From assembly GCF_002245215.1 (NCBI RefSeq), contig NZ_NPMR01000002.1:558001-622000 (forward strand): DNA of 64,000 nt. Direction: 5' to 3'. The stretch is from Microbacterium sp. Yaish 1. Lineage in GTDB: Bacteria > Actinomycetota > Actinomycetes > Actinomycetales > Microbacteriaceae. Shown piece by piece: positions 1 through 8,625 of this stretch (position 1 is the stretch's first letter; every line of letters starts with the position of its first letter). The translations under genes were made by a program, and so were the position numbers. The notes beneath the pieces are model-generated. The model was not told the DNA's origin and searched no databases. It saw only the letters and a list, made by a program, of their open reading frames with translations.

Positions 1-851
1 CGGCCGATCCAGCCGATCTCGATGCGCTCGTCGACGTCGAGCGGCACCGCGACGATCTCGGGGTCGAGGTCGTCGCTGATGATGCCCGTCGAGATCGTGT
101 AGCCGTCGAGGCCGATCATGAGGTTGAAGATCGTCGCGCGATCCGACACCCGGATCTCCTGCTTGCTCGACAGCGTCGAGAGGATCTCCTCGGCGAAGTA
201 GAACGAATTGTTCGCGCCCTGGTCGAACGTCAGCCGCGGCAGGTCGACGAGGTCATCCAGCGTCGCTCGGGATCGCGAGGCGAGCGGGTTGCGACGCGCG
301 ACGAAGATGTGCGGCTGGGCGACGAACAGCGGGTGGAACGCGAGCCCCGAATCCCGCAGCAGCTTGTCGATGACGTTCCGGTTGAAGTCGTTGCGGAACA
401 GGATGCCGAGCTCGCTGCGCAGCGTCCGGACGTCTTCGATGATGTCCCACGTCCGGGTCTCGCGCAGCGAGAACTCGTATTCGGGCGCCCCGGTGCTCCT
501 GACCATCCGCACGAACGCGTCGACGGCGAACGAGTAGTGCTGCGTCGAGACGCCGAGCAGCCGCCGCGACGGCGGCCGCCCGAGGTAGCGCTGCTCGAGC
601 AGCTCGGCCTGCTCGACGACCTGACGGGCGTATCCCAGGAACTCCACGCCGTCAGTGGTGAGTGTCACGCCTCGGGCCGACCGCACCAGCAGATCGCGGC
701 CGACCCGCGCCTCGAGGTCTTTCATCGCCGCCGACATCGTGGGCTGGGCGACGTAGAGCAGATCGGATGCCGCGGAGATCGAGCCCTCGGCGGCGACCTC
801 GATGAAGTACTGCAGCTGCTGCAGGGTGATCCCGCTTCGACGCACGGCCAT
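1..851 (-). CDS. LysR-family transcriptional regulator (C-terminus beyond window)
   Basis: The 283 visible codons start with a LysR-type winged helix-turn-helix (residues about 8-67, with the typical SISAASDLLYVAQPTMSAAM recognition region). A LysR-substrate effector-binding domain follows from about residue 95 and runs off the left edge. It is divergently oriented to mesX with only about 118 bases between starts, the usual layout for a LysR regulator controlling its neighbour. By inference it may sense a methionine-cycle metabolite such as homocysteine, as MetR does, but nothing in the sequence fixes the ligand. The ATG is chosen because a TAGTCT hexamer sits six bases upstream and the domain begins right after it. 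Confidence 0.9.
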   Translation of the reverse strand, partial: MAVRRSGITLQQLQYFIEVAAEGSISAASDLLYVAQPTMSAAMKDLEARVGRDLLVRSARGVTLTTDGVEFLGYARQVVEQAELLEQRYLGRPPSRRLLGVSTQHYSFAVDAFVRMVRSTGAPEYEFSLRETRTWDIIEDVRTLRSELGILFRNDFNRNVIDKLLRDSGLAFHPLFVAQPHIFVARRNPLASRSRATLDDLVDLPRLTFDQGANNSFYFAEEILSTLSSKQEIRVSDRATIFNLMIGLDGYTISTGIISDDLDPEIVAVPLDVDERIEIGWIG

Positions 852-857
852 AGCTCC

Positions 858-876
858 AGACTATGGCACCGGATAG
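858..876 (-). promoter_or_regulatory. lysR -10 element overlapped by a palindrome
   Basis: On the minus strand TAGTCT lies six bases before the LysR ATG, consistent with a leaderless transcript. The overlapping palindrome CTATGGCACCGGATAG (861-876) has CTAT/ATAG arms and covers the promoter. It could be an autoregulatory LysR site. It also lies upstream of mesX. This is inference from position and symmetry only. Confidence 0.4.
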
Positions 877-969
877 TGAGGGGGAATTACCCGATGACCG
901 CCGCCGGCCCGCACGATGGAGCCATCATCTTCCGCACGGCTCCCCGGAGCTCCGCTCGATTGGCTGCTC

Positions 970-2004
970 ATGGCGAACGACTTCGCGTTCCGCATCTCGA
1001 CGACGCGCTTCGACGAGGACTACACCCCCTCTGACTCGTCGCGCATCACCACGAACTTCGCCAACCTCGCCCGCGGCGAGCGCCGCCGAGAGAACCTCCG
1101 CAGCGCGCTCGCGATGATCGACGCTCGCCTGAACGACCTCGCCCGCACCGACAACCCGGACGGCGACCGCTACACAGCCGAACTCGACATCGTCTCGGCG
1201 AACCTGCGGTTCGACGCTGGCCCGGAGGATGCTACCGCGGATGCTGCGGAGGACCGTGAGTTCCCGCTCCTCGAGGTGCTCGACATCCATATCGTCGACC
1301 GACGGACCGGCGAGCGCCACCACGGCATCGTCGGCAACAACTTCTCGTCGTACCTGCGGGACTACGACTTCAGCATCCTGTTGCCGTCGGCGCAGCAGAC
1401 GCCGGGCGAGTTCACGGTGCCGGACGGGTTCGGCGACCTCCACGGGAAGCTCTTCCAGCACTTCCTCGAGTCCGACGCCTACCGCGAGAGGTTCCCCCAG
1501 TCGCCCGTCGTGTCCATCAGCGTGTCGACGAGCCGGACCTACCGGCGCAACGGCAACCGGCATCCGGTCCTCGGCGTCGAGTACGAGCAGGACTCGTTCT
1601 CGCTGACGGACGAGTACTTCGCGAAGATGGGGCTGCAGGTGCGGTACTTCATGCCGCGCGGAAGCGTCGCGCCGCTGGCGTTCTACCACCGCGGCGACCT
1701 GCTCGCCGATTACACCGATCTGCAGCTGATCGGCACCATCAGCACGATGGAGACCTTCCAGAAGATCTACCGGCCCGAGATCTACAACGCGACCGAGCCT
1801 GCCGGCGAGGTCTACCGCCCCACCCTCAAGCGCGACGACTTCGTGCGGACCGACATCACCTACGACCGGGTCGAGCGCAGCCAGCTCGCCACGACGCAGG
1901 GCAGATACGCCGAGGAGCACTTCGTGACGCCCCACCGGCAGGTGCTCAGCCGCTGGGCCGCCCGCTACGCCGCCCCGACCGCCCAGACCGCGCCGACCCG
2001 CTGA
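970..2004 (+). CDS. mesX: MesX (DUF1852), partner of methionine synthase MesD
   Basis: 344 residues matching the DUF1852 family, recognisable by the N-terminal run from FAFRISTTRFDEDY and by EYEQDSFSLTDEYFAKMGLQVRYF in the second half. Family members are described as putative oxygenases required, together with oxygen, for activity of the folate-independent methionine synthase MesD. It lies directly upstream of mesD (31-base gap), the conserved pairing. An in-frame ATG 54 bases upstream exists, but the family's N-terminus aligns with the chosen MANDFAF start. I see no strong Shine-Dalgarno at either start. Cytosolic, with no membrane segment. Confidence 0.85.
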   Translation: MANDFAFRISTTRFDEDYTPSDSSRITTNFANLARGERRRENLRSALAMIDARLNDLARTDNPDGDRYTAELDIVSANLRFDAGPEDATADAAEDREFPLLEVLDIHIVDRRTGERHHGIVGNNFSSYLRDYDFSILLPSAQQTPGEFTVPDGFGDLHGKLFQHFLESDAYRERFPQSPVVSISVSTSRTYRRNGNRHPVLGVEYEQDSFSLTDEYFAKMGLQVRYFMPRGSVAPLAFYHRGDLLADYTDLQLIGTISTMETFQKIYRPEIYNATEPAGEVYRPTLKRDDFVRTDITYDRVERSQLATTQGRYAEEHFVTPHRQVLSRWAARYAAPTAQTAPTR

Positions 2005-2024
2005 CCCGCTGACCCGCTGACCCG
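2001..2024 (+). repeat. Three tandem copies of an 8-base unit at the mesX stop codon
   Basis: CTGACCCG is repeated three times without interruption, with a diverged fourth copy (CCGACCCG) just before. The mesX stop codon TGA lies in the first perfect copy, and the mesD Shine-Dalgarno (GAAGGA) starts inside and just after the last one. The array therefore sets the mesX-mesD spacing. Confidence 0.85.
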
Positions 2025-2035
2025 AAGGACGATCC

Positions 2036-3088
2036 GTGTCGCACACCCTTCTGCCCACCTCGACCGTCGGCAGCCTGCCTAAGCCCTCCTGGCTCGCCAA
2101 ACCCGAAGTTCTGTGGTCACCGTGGGAGCTCTCCGGCGATGTGCTCGTCGAGGGGAAGCGCGACGCTCTGCGCGCTGCGGTTCACGAGCAGGAACGCCGC
2201 GGGCTCGACATCATCAGCGACGGAGAGCAGACGCGCCAGCACTTCGTCACCACCTTCATCGAGCACCTCGACGGCGTCGACTTCGAACGGCGCGAGACCG
2301 TACGCATCCGCGACCGCTACGACGCGAGCGTGCCGACCGTGGTCGGTGCCGTGAACCGCAAGCGCCCGGTCTTCGTCGACGACGCGGCGTTCCTCCGGAC
2401 GCAGACCGACCGGCCGATCAAGTGGGCGCTCCCGGGCCCCATGACCATGATCGACACGCTGGCCGATCGCCACTACGGGAGCCGCGAGAAGCTCGCGTGG
2501 GAGTTCGCGACGATCCTCAATCAGGAGGCCCGAGAGCTCGAGGCCGCCGGCGTCGACATCATCCAGTTCGACGAGCCCGCATTCAACGTGTTCTTCGAGG
2601 AGATGAAGGACTGGGGCATCGCCGCGCTCGAGCGGGCTGCCGAAGGTCTGCGCGCCGAGACCGTGGTGCACATCTGCTACGGCTACGGCATCGCGGCCAA
2701 CAACGAGTGGAAGGCGACGCTCGGGCCGGAGTGGCGGCAGTACGAGGAGTCCTTCCCCCTGCTGCAGCGCTCGAGCATCGACGCCATCTCGCTCGAGAGC
2801 CATCATTCGCATGTTCCGGTCGAGCTGATCGAGCTCATCAGTGGCAAGAAGGTGATGCTCGGCGCCATCGACGTCGCAAGCCACGAGGTCGAGACGCCGG
2901 ACGAGGTCGCCGAGACGCTCCGTCGCGCCCTCGAGTTCGTCGACGCCGACAACCTGATCCCGAGCACCAACTGCGGCATGGCACCGTTGCCCCGCGCGGT
3001 GGCGTATGACAAGATCAGCGCTCTGGTGGCGGGCGCCGCCCTCGTCCGTGCCGAGGTTTCCGCGCCCAGCGCTCTCGCCGCGCGCTGA
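2036..3088 (+). CDS. mesD: MesD, folate-independent (core MetE-type) methionine synthase
   Basis: 350 residues, about half the length of MetE. It corresponds to the catalytic C-terminal barrel only, without the folate-binding N-terminal half. Probable zinc ligands are visible in MetE order: His and Cys in HICYGYG, Glu in the ISLES segment, and Cys in STNCGM; QFDEPAF is the substrate-site motif. MesD-type enzymes methylate homocysteine using an unidentified, non-folate methyl donor and need MesX and oxygen. The GTG start has GAAGGA six bases upstream. A full metE or metH elsewhere in the genome cannot be excluded. Confidence 0.85.
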   Translation: MSHTLLPTSTVGSLPKPSWLAKPEVLWSPWELSGDVLVEGKRDALRAAVHEQERRGLDIISDGEQTRQHFVTTFIEHLDGVDFERRETVRIRDRYDASVPTVVGAVNRKRPVFVDDAAFLRTQTDRPIKWALPGPMTMIDTLADRHYGSREKLAWEFATILNQEARELEAAGVDIIQFDEPAFNVFFEEMKDWGIAALERAAEGLRAETVVHICYGYGIAANNEWKATLGPEWRQYEESFPLLQRSSIDAISLESHHSHVPVELIELISGKKVMLGAIDVASHEVETPDEVAETLRRALEFVDADNLIPSTNCGMAPLPRAVAYDKISALVAGAALVRAEVSAPSALAAR

Positions 3089-3166
3089 CCCGGGTTATCC
3101 CCGGCCCGTCGCCGCCTCTCCGCCCGCGCCGCGAGCGCACACTGGCGGCGGAAGGACGGTGATCCT

Positions 3167-4000
3167 GTGCTCACGATCCCCGAAGCGCTCGGCGTACAAG
3201 CCGACAACGGCCGCCACAAGGCCGACGGGATGCACTCCCCCGCTCGCTTCACCGTCGCGGGCATGCTCGCGGGCGCATACATCGGTGTCGGGGTCGTCCT
3301 CATGGTCACCGCGGCCGGGCCCCTCTTCGCGGCAGGCTCGGGGTGGGGCAAGCTCGTGTCGGGACTCGTGTTCGGGGTCGCGCTGACGATCGTCGTCATC
3401 GCGGGAGGCGAGCTCGTGACCTCGTCGATGATGACGATCCCCCAGGCCGCGCTCATGGGGGCCGTGCGACCGGGGCGCGCTGCCGGGGCGATCATGTGGA
3501 CCTTCGGCGCCAACCTCGTCGGCTCCATCGTGTTCGGGGCCCTGATCGTCGCATCCGGAGTACTGCACAGCAACGCTGCGGCCGGCGCGATGATCTCCGA
3601 CATGCTCGCTGCGAAGGCCCACGAGTCGCCGCTCGAGCTGTTCGTCCGCGGCATCCTGTGCAACGTCCTCGTCTGCGTCGCGATCTGGATGACGGTCCGG
3701 CTGAGCAGCGAGACCGCCCGCATCCTCGTCGTGTTCGCCGCGATCCTCGCGTTCATCACCTCCGGCTTCGAGCACGTCGTGGCGAACATGACGACGTTCA
3801 CGATCGGCCTGCTCTCCGGCGACCCGTCGGCCACGATCGGCGGTTTCGTCCTCAACCTGCTGCTCGTCGGCGCCGGGAACCTCGTCGGCGGCGGGCTCGT
3901 CGTCGGCGCCGGTTACTGGTTCGTCGGCGGCTCCCCGCGGCTCGCTGACGCGACAGCGAACGTCCCGAACTCCGGACTCGGGAGCTCTATCGCGCGATAG
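3167..4000 (+). CDS. Formate/nitrite transporter (FNT) family channel
   Basis: 277 residues with about six hydrophobic helices. It carries family signatures: the MLAGAYIGVGVVLMV first helix, the central GGELVTSSMM loop-helix, and the highly typical RGILCNVLVCVAIWM segment. FNT proteins are pentameric channels for small anions (formate, nitrite, hydrosulfide); the substrate cannot be decided here. GTG start with GGAAGGA upstream. It follows mesD after 78 bases on the same strand, so it may be co-transcribed, but no functional link to methionine synthesis is established. Confidence 0.9.
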   Translation: MLTIPEALGVQADNGRHKADGMHSPARFTVAGMLAGAYIGVGVVLMVTAAGPLFAAGSGWGKLVSGLVFGVALTIVVIAGGELVTSSMMTIPQAALMGAVRPGRAAGAIMWTFGANLVGSIVFGALIVASGVLHSNAAAGAMISDMLAAKAHESPLELFVRGILCNVLVCVAIWMTVRLSSETARILVVFAAILAFITSGFEHVVANMTTFTIGLLSGDPSATIGGFVLNLLLVGAGNLVGGGLVVGAGYWFVGGSPRLADATANVPNSGLGSSIAR

Positions 4001-4090
4001 GTGCGCCCGAGCGGCCATGCGCGCCGTGGCCGCTTCGCCGTCTCGGCGAATTCGGGGGTTATCCGGACGGATTCGCTTATCGCTGACGCC

Positions 4091-4096
4091 TAGACT
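4091..4096 (+). promoter_or_regulatory. -10 element of tRNA-Leu
   Basis: TAGACT lies ten bases before the mature tRNA 5' end. I found no convincing -35 hexamer at the expected distance. Confidence 0.45.
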
Positions 4097-4106
4097 GAAC
4101 CCGTCC

Positions 4107-4188
4107 GCGGGAGTGGTGGAATTGGCAGACACGCAGGATTTAGGTTCCTGTGCCTCACGGCGTGTGGGTTCAAGTCCCACCTTCCGCA
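4107..4188 (+). tRNA. tRNA-Leu (anticodon UAG)
   Basis: Class II tRNA. The acceptor stem GCGGGAG pairs with CTTCCGC (one G-T wobble). The anticodon stem CAGGA/TCCTG encloses TTTAGGT, giving anticodon TAG at 4141-4143. A long variable arm and a TGGGTTCAAGTCCCA T-arm follow. The CCA end is not encoded. Confidence 0.97.
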
Positions 4189-4239
4189 CGGATCGGGCGT
4201 TCGCCCGTCCTCGCGTCATCCTCTCCCGACGGGAAACTC

Positions 4240-5064
4240 GTGCATCAGATCGCCCTCATCCCCTGGCTCGACCCCGCCACCATCATCAGCGCGGCGGGCC
4301 CGTGGGCTCTGCTCGTGGTGTGCTTCATCATCTTCGCCGAGACGGGACTGCTCGTCGGGTTCCTGCTTCCCGGCGACACGCTGCTGATCATGGCGGGCCT
4401 GCTGTCGAACCCCGTCACGCATGCGCCGCACGGGGTCTTCGGGATCAACGTCTGGATCGTCGGTCTCCTGATCGGGCTGTCAGCCTTCCTCGGTGGTGAG
4501 GTGGGCTACGTCATCGGCCGCAAGGGTGGTCCCGCCGTCTTCGAGCGCAAGGAATCGGGCCTGTTCAGTCGCCGCAACGTCGAGCGCACGAACGCCTTCT
4601 TCGAGCGATACGGCGGCGTCACCGTCATCCTCGCCCGCTTCGTGCCCATCGTGCGCACCTTCGCGCCCGTCGCCGCCGGCGTCGGCAAGATGCCCTGGCA
4701 CCGCTACTCGCTCTACAACCTCATCGGCGCGGTGATCTGGGGGTTCGGTCTGACCGTCATCGGCTACCTCGTGAGCCTCATCCCCGGCGTGGGCGAGTTC
4801 GTCGCGAAGTACATCGACATCATCCTGCTCGCGGCCGTCGTCGGCACGGTCTTCTTCATCGTGTGGCATTACTTCGCCGAGAAGCGGAAGGCCAAGAAGG
4901 AGATGGCCGCCGGACCCGACGAGTACACCGACGCCGAAGAGGCGCGCGAGCTCGTCCTCGACCCGGAGGTCTTCCGCGAGCACGGCCACGGCCACCCGCA
5001 CATGCACCGCCCCGCGGCGCCGGCGGCCGACGCCGACGGCGGTCACGAGCCGCCGCGGAGCTGA
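4240..5064 (+). CDS. DedA/SNARE-associated family membrane protein
   Basis: 274 residues. It has the DedA core: an amphipathic ETGLLVGFLLPGDTLL re-entrant region, GGEVGYVIGRKGG, and the FARF-like LARFVPIVRTFAPVAAGVGKM signature, followed by helices near residues 160-215. DedA proteins are proton-dependent flippase-like membrane proteins, implicated in polyprenyl-phosphate recycling or lipid transport. The C-terminal cytoplasmic tail is charged and His-rich (HGHGHPHMH), a possible metal-binding stretch. An open frame extends upstream into the tRNA gene. I chose GTG at 4240 because it is the first start outside the tRNA and is preceded by GGGAAA. It ends abutting the convergent ku stop. Confidence 0.88.
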   Translation: MHQIALIPWLDPATIISAAGPWALLVVCFIIFAETGLLVGFLLPGDTLLIMAGLLSNPVTHAPHGVFGINVWIVGLLIGLSAFLGGEVGYVIGRKGGPAVFERKESGLFSRRNVERTNAFFERYGGVTVILARFVPIVRTFAPVAAGVGKMPWHRYSLYNLIGAVIWGFGLTVIGYLVSLIPGVGEFVAKYIDIILLAAVVGTVFFIVWHYFAEKRKAKKEMAAGPDEYTDAEEARELVLDPEVFREHGHGHPHMHRPAAPAADADGGHEPPRS

Positions 5065-6042
5065 TCAGGACGCCTTCGCGCTCTTCTTCGCGGGAGTCTT
5101 CTTCTCGGCCGTCTTCTTGGCGGGCGCTTTCTTCGCCGGCGCCTTCTCATCGGCGTCCTTCTTCGCCGCTGCGCTCTTCCCGCCGCTCTTCTTCGCGGGA
5201 GTCTTGGTGTCGCCCCGTCCCGCGTCGTCGTCTGATGTCTTCGAGCCACCGCCACGCGCCGCACGGCTGCGCTCGACGCTCGCCCGCAGCGCTTCCATGA
5301 GATCGATGACCTCGCCGCCTTCCTTCTCGGCCTTCTCGCCGAAGGTCTCCGAGGTGTCGAGGGCGTCGCCCTTTTCGAGCTTGGCGTCGATGAGGGTCCG
5401 CAGTTCCTCCTGGTACTCGTCCGTGAACGCCTCGGGGTCGAAGTCGCTCGAGAAGCTCTCGACGAGGGATGCCGACATCTCGAGCTCCTTCGCCGAGATG
5501 CGCACCGACTCATCGAGGGCCGGGAACGTCGCCTCACGGACCTCGTCGGCCCACAGCAGCGTCTGCAGCACGAGCACATCGCCCCGCACCCGCAGCGCGG
5601 CCAGCCGCGTCTTCTGCCGCAGGGAGAACCGCACGATCGCGGTCCGATCCGTCTGCTCCAGGGTCTTGCGGAGCAGGACGTACGATTTCGGCGACGAGGA
5701 GTCGGGCTCGAGGTAGTACGCCTTGTCGAGCGTGAGCAGATCGATCTGATCGCTCGGTACGAACTCGACGACGTCGATCTCGCGGCTGCGCTCGGAGGGC
5801 AACGACGCCAGATCCTCTTTCGTGAGCACGACGGTCTGCTCGCCGTCGTCGTAGGCGCGATCGATGTCGGCGTAGGGCACGACCTCGCCGTCGATCTCGC
5901 AGATGCGCTGGTATCGGATGCGCCCGCCGTCCGCGTTGTGCACCTGGTGCAGCGGCACGTCGTGGTCCTCGGTCGCCGAGTAGACCTTCACCGGCACATT
6001 GACGAGCCCGAAGGTGAGGGCGCCTTTCCAGATCGATCTCAT
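5065..6042 (-). CDS. ku: Ku, NHEJ DNA-end-binding protein
   Basis: 325 residues starting MRSIWKGALTFGLVNVPVKV, the canonical bacterial Ku N-terminus. The beta-barrel ring domain covers about residues 1-255. The last 70 residues are a Lys/Ala/Pro-rich basic tail (repeated AKK/PAKK), the type known to modulate DNA binding and threading. Bacterial Ku is a homodimer that loads on double-strand ends and recruits LigD, encoded divergently 61 bases away. An open frame extends 50 codons upstream, but those codons lack Ku similarity and enter the ligD promoter. Confidence 0.96.
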   Translation of the reverse strand: MRSIWKGALTFGLVNVPVKVYSATEDHDVPLHQVHNADGGRIRYQRICEIDGEVVPYADIDRAYDDGEQTVVLTKEDLASLPSERSREIDVVEFVPSDQIDLLTLDKAYYLEPDSSSPKSYVLLRKTLEQTDRTAIVRFSLRQKTRLAALRVRGDVLVLQTLLWADEVREATFPALDESVRISAKELEMSASLVESFSSDFDPEAFTDEYQEELRTLIDAKLEKGDALDTSETFGEKAEKEGGEVIDLMEALRASVERSRAARGGGSKTSDDDAGRGDTKTPAKKSGGKSAAAKKDADEKAPAKKAPAKKTAEKKTPAKKSAKAS

Positions 6043-6091
6043 GCACGAAGTACACACCGCAACCCCTCGGCGACGCCAGCGGGTGGCGCAA

Positions 6092-6097
6092 TACCCT
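6092..6097 (+). promoter_or_regulatory. -10 element of ligD, leaderless candidate
   Basis: TACCCT stands six bases before the ligD ATG. There is no Shine-Dalgarno between them. Confidence 0.5.
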
Positions 6098-6103
6098 GTC
6101 GGC

Positions 6104-8548
6104 ATGGCAGGAGAGCAGACGGTACAGGTCGACGGCCGCCGACTGCGCCTGTCGAACCTCGACAAGGTGCTGTACCCGAGAACGGGCACCACGAAGGGCG
6201 AGGTGATCGACTACTTCTCGCGCATCGCGCCCCTGATGCTCCCCCACCTCGACCGGCGCCCGGTGACGCGCAAGCGCTGGCCCGAGGGTGTCGAGCAGCC
6301 CGATTTCTTCGCGAAGGCCCTCGAGCCGGGCGCCCCCGCGTGGCTCCCCCGCATGCCGATCGACCACTCCAGCGGGTCGAAGGACTACCCCCTCGTCGAG
6401 GAGGTCGCCTCGCTCGTCTACCTCGCACAGGTCGCGAGCCTCGAACTGCACGTCCCGCAGTGGCGCTTCACCGATACCGGCGAGCGCGGGTCCCCCGACC
6501 GGCTCGTCCTCGACCTCGATCCCGGCCCCGGCGTCGGGCTGGCCGAGTGCGCCGAGGTGGCGCGGTGGGTGCGCAGCATCCTCTCGGACATGGGAATGGA
6601 CCTCTTCCCCGTGACGAGCGGCAGCAAGGGCATCCATCTGTACGCTCCCCTCGCGGGCGCGCAGACGAGCGACCAGGCCTCGGCGTTCGCGAGAGAGCTG
6701 GCTCGCGCCCTCGAGGCCGACCACCCCGATCTCGTCATCAGTCAGATGACCCGCAGCGCCCGCACAGGCAAGGTCTTCCTCGACTGGAGCCAGAACAACG
6801 GCTCGAAGACCACCATCGCCCCCTACTCCCTGCGCGGCCGCGATGAGCCGACCGTCGCTGCGCCGCGGACATGGGACGAGCTGGACGATCCGGGCCTCCG
6901 CCACCTGCGCTTCGACGAGATGCTCGAGCGCGCACATGACCTGGGCGATCTGCTGGCGCCCCTCGCGCCCCGGCGAACGGCGCCGCTCGCGCCCTACCTC
7001 GCGAAGCGGTCCGCGGACCGCACGCCCGAGCCCATGCCCGAGGCCGTGTCGGGTGCTCCGGTGGCCGTTCCGGATGCAGGCTCCCCGCGCAGGCCCCGCT
7101 TCGTCGTGCAGGAGCATCACGCCCGACGCCTGCACTACGACCTACGTCTGGAGCGGGATGGGGTGCTGGTCAGCTGGGCCGTGCCCCGCGGCATCCCCGA
7201 GACCACCGACCGCAACCATCTCGCCGTGATGACCGAGCCGCATCCCCTCGAGTACCTGACCTTCCACGGCGAGATCCCCGCCGGCGAGTACGGCGCGGGG
7301 ACCATGACGATCTGGGACACCGGCGTCTATGACCTCGAGAAGTGGCGCGAGGACGAGATCATCTTTACGCTCCGCGGCACCACCGGCGGAGCCGCGGCCG
7401 ACGCGCGCCTCGTGCTCATCCGCACCGGCGGGTCGGGTGAGAAGTCGCAGTGGCTTCTGCACCGGATGAAGACCGAGGCTCCGGCGGCCGGCTCCGCTCC
7501 GGCGGGATCCGCGCGGCCGGCGGCGTCCGATCATCCTGACGGCGACACGGGCGCGTCCCCGAGCGCCGCCGGTCCGGTGTCCCCCATGCTGTCCGTCTCA
7601 TCGTCGCCCGGAGCCGCCCGGGCAACGGCGGAGCGCTGGGGGTCGTGGGTCGAGTTCAAGTGGGACGGCGTTCGGGCGATCGCGTATTGGGACGGCGAGC
7701 GGATGCGGTTGCACGCCCGCAGCGGCACCGACATCACGGCCCGCTACCCCGAGCTCACCGGAGACGATGCCGATCTGGGACTCGGCGAGACCCCGCTCGT
7801 GCTCGACGGCGAGATCGTCGCTCTCGACGCGGCCGGACGTCCGAGCTTCCCGCTCCTGCAGAACCGGATGCACCTCACGAAGGCTCGCGACATCGCGCGG
7901 GAGCGCGACCGCACGCCCGCCGATCTCTTCGTGTTCGATCTGCTGCGGCACGGCGACCGAGACGTCATGGCCCTGCCCCTGCGCGAGCGTCGTCGACTGC
8001 TCGAGTCCGCGACGGCGCACGCGAACCCGCCGCTCACGGTGCCACCGGTCACCGATGACCTCGACGCCGCGCTGACCGTGGCTCGAGAGCTCGATCTCGA
8101 GGGTGCCGTCGTGAAGGACCCGTCATCCCGTTACCGCGCCGGCGTCCGATCGGAGGAATGGCTCAAGGTCAAGCTCACCCGCACCCAGGACGTCGTCGTC
8201 GGAGCGATCAGGCCCGGCAAGGGAGCACGCCGCGGCGGAATCGGGTCGCTGCTGCTGGGCATCCCCGACGACGACGGCGCGCTGCACTACGCCGGGCGCG
8301 TCGGGTCGGGATTCTCCGATGCCGAGCTCGCCCGGCTGACCGCCGCCCTCGACCCCCTCCGCTCGCGCGAGAACCCGTTCGTCGGCATCCCTGCGGCCGA
8401 CGCCTCCGACGCCCTGTGGGTTCGGCCCGAGCTCGTCGGCGAGGTCGAGTTCGCCGAGTTCACGCCCGGCGGCATCCTGCGCCACGCTCGCTGGCGCGGC
8501 CTGCGGCCGGACCGGACCCCCGGCGACGTCCGCCGAGACGAGGGCTAG
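6104..8548 (+). CDS. ligD: LigD, multifunctional ATP-dependent DNA ligase/polymerase for NHEJ
   Basis: 814 residues in the mycobacterial domain order. A primase-polymerase domain (about 1-295; LSNLDKVLYP near the start and the metal-binding DLDPGPG) comes first. A 3'-phosphoesterase domain (about 333-455; EHHARRLHYDLRLERDG) follows, after a Pro/Ala linker. The ATP-dependent ligase domain (about 510-814) has motif I in EFKWDGVRA with the adenylated lysine, and EGAVVKD and EWLKVK towards the end. It repairs double-strand breaks with Ku. The ATG chosen gives the typical MAGEQTVQVDGRRL start; an earlier in-frame start would overlap ku. Confidence 0.96.
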   Translation: MAGEQTVQVDGRRLRLSNLDKVLYPRTGTTKGEVIDYFSRIAPLMLPHLDRRPVTRKRWPEGVEQPDFFAKALEPGAPAWLPRMPIDHSSGSKDYPLVEEVASLVYLAQVASLELHVPQWRFTDTGERGSPDRLVLDLDPGPGVGLAECAEVARWVRSILSDMGMDLFPVTSGSKGIHLYAPLAGAQTSDQASAFARELARALEADHPDLVISQMTRSARTGKVFLDWSQNNGSKTTIAPYSLRGRDEPTVAAPRTWDELDDPGLRHLRFDEMLERAHDLGDLLAPLAPRRTAPLAPYLAKRSADRTPEPMPEAVSGAPVAVPDAGSPRRPRFVVQEHHARRLHYDLRLERDGVLVSWAVPRGIPETTDRNHLAVMTEPHPLEYLTFHGEIPAGEYGAGTMTIWDTGVYDLEKWREDEIIFTLRGTTGGAAADARLVLIRTGGSGEKSQWLLHRMKTEAPAAGSAPAGSARPAASDHPDGDTGASPSAAGPVSPMLSVSSSPGAARATAERWGSWVEFKWDGVRAIAYWDGERMRLHARSGTDITARYPELTGDDADLGLGETPLVLDGEIVALDAAGRPSFPLLQNRMHLTKARDIARERDRTPADLFVFDLLRHGDRDVMALPLRERRRLLESATAHANPPLTVPPVTDDLDAALTVARELDLEGAVVKDPSSRYRAGVRSEEWLKVKLTRTQDVVVGAIRPGKGARRGGIGSLLLGIPDDDGALHYAGRVGSGFSDAELARLTAALDPLRSRENPFVGIPAADASDALWVRPELVGEVEFAEFTPGGILRHARWRGLRPDRTPGDVRRDEG

Positions 8549-8625
8549 GGACGCCGATCGGCCTCGCCCCGGTGGACGGCGCCTGGCCCGCGATTGGTCG
8601 CCGGTCCGGGCTCGGTCGCCGTTGC

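Noticed and set aside
852..969. Possible SAM or homocysteine riboswitch upstream of mesX
   Set aside because: The 118-base gap shows no SAM-I/II/IV-like core or kink-turn pattern and is mostly taken by the promoter region of the divergent gene.
916..969. Upstream ATG for mesX
   Set aside because: The extra 18 residues do not match the family N-terminus, and the frame begins in the regulatory gap.
925..2100. Long minus-strand open frame opposite mesX, and similar long frames opposite rpsD, alaS, secD and rel
   Set aside because: They are high-GC mirror frames with Arg/Ala/Gly-rich composition, no family motifs, and fully overlap recognised genes.
4150..4239. DedA start inside the tRNA gene
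   Set aside because: It would require translation through the mature tRNA sequence; DedA similarity starts only after the GTG at 4240.
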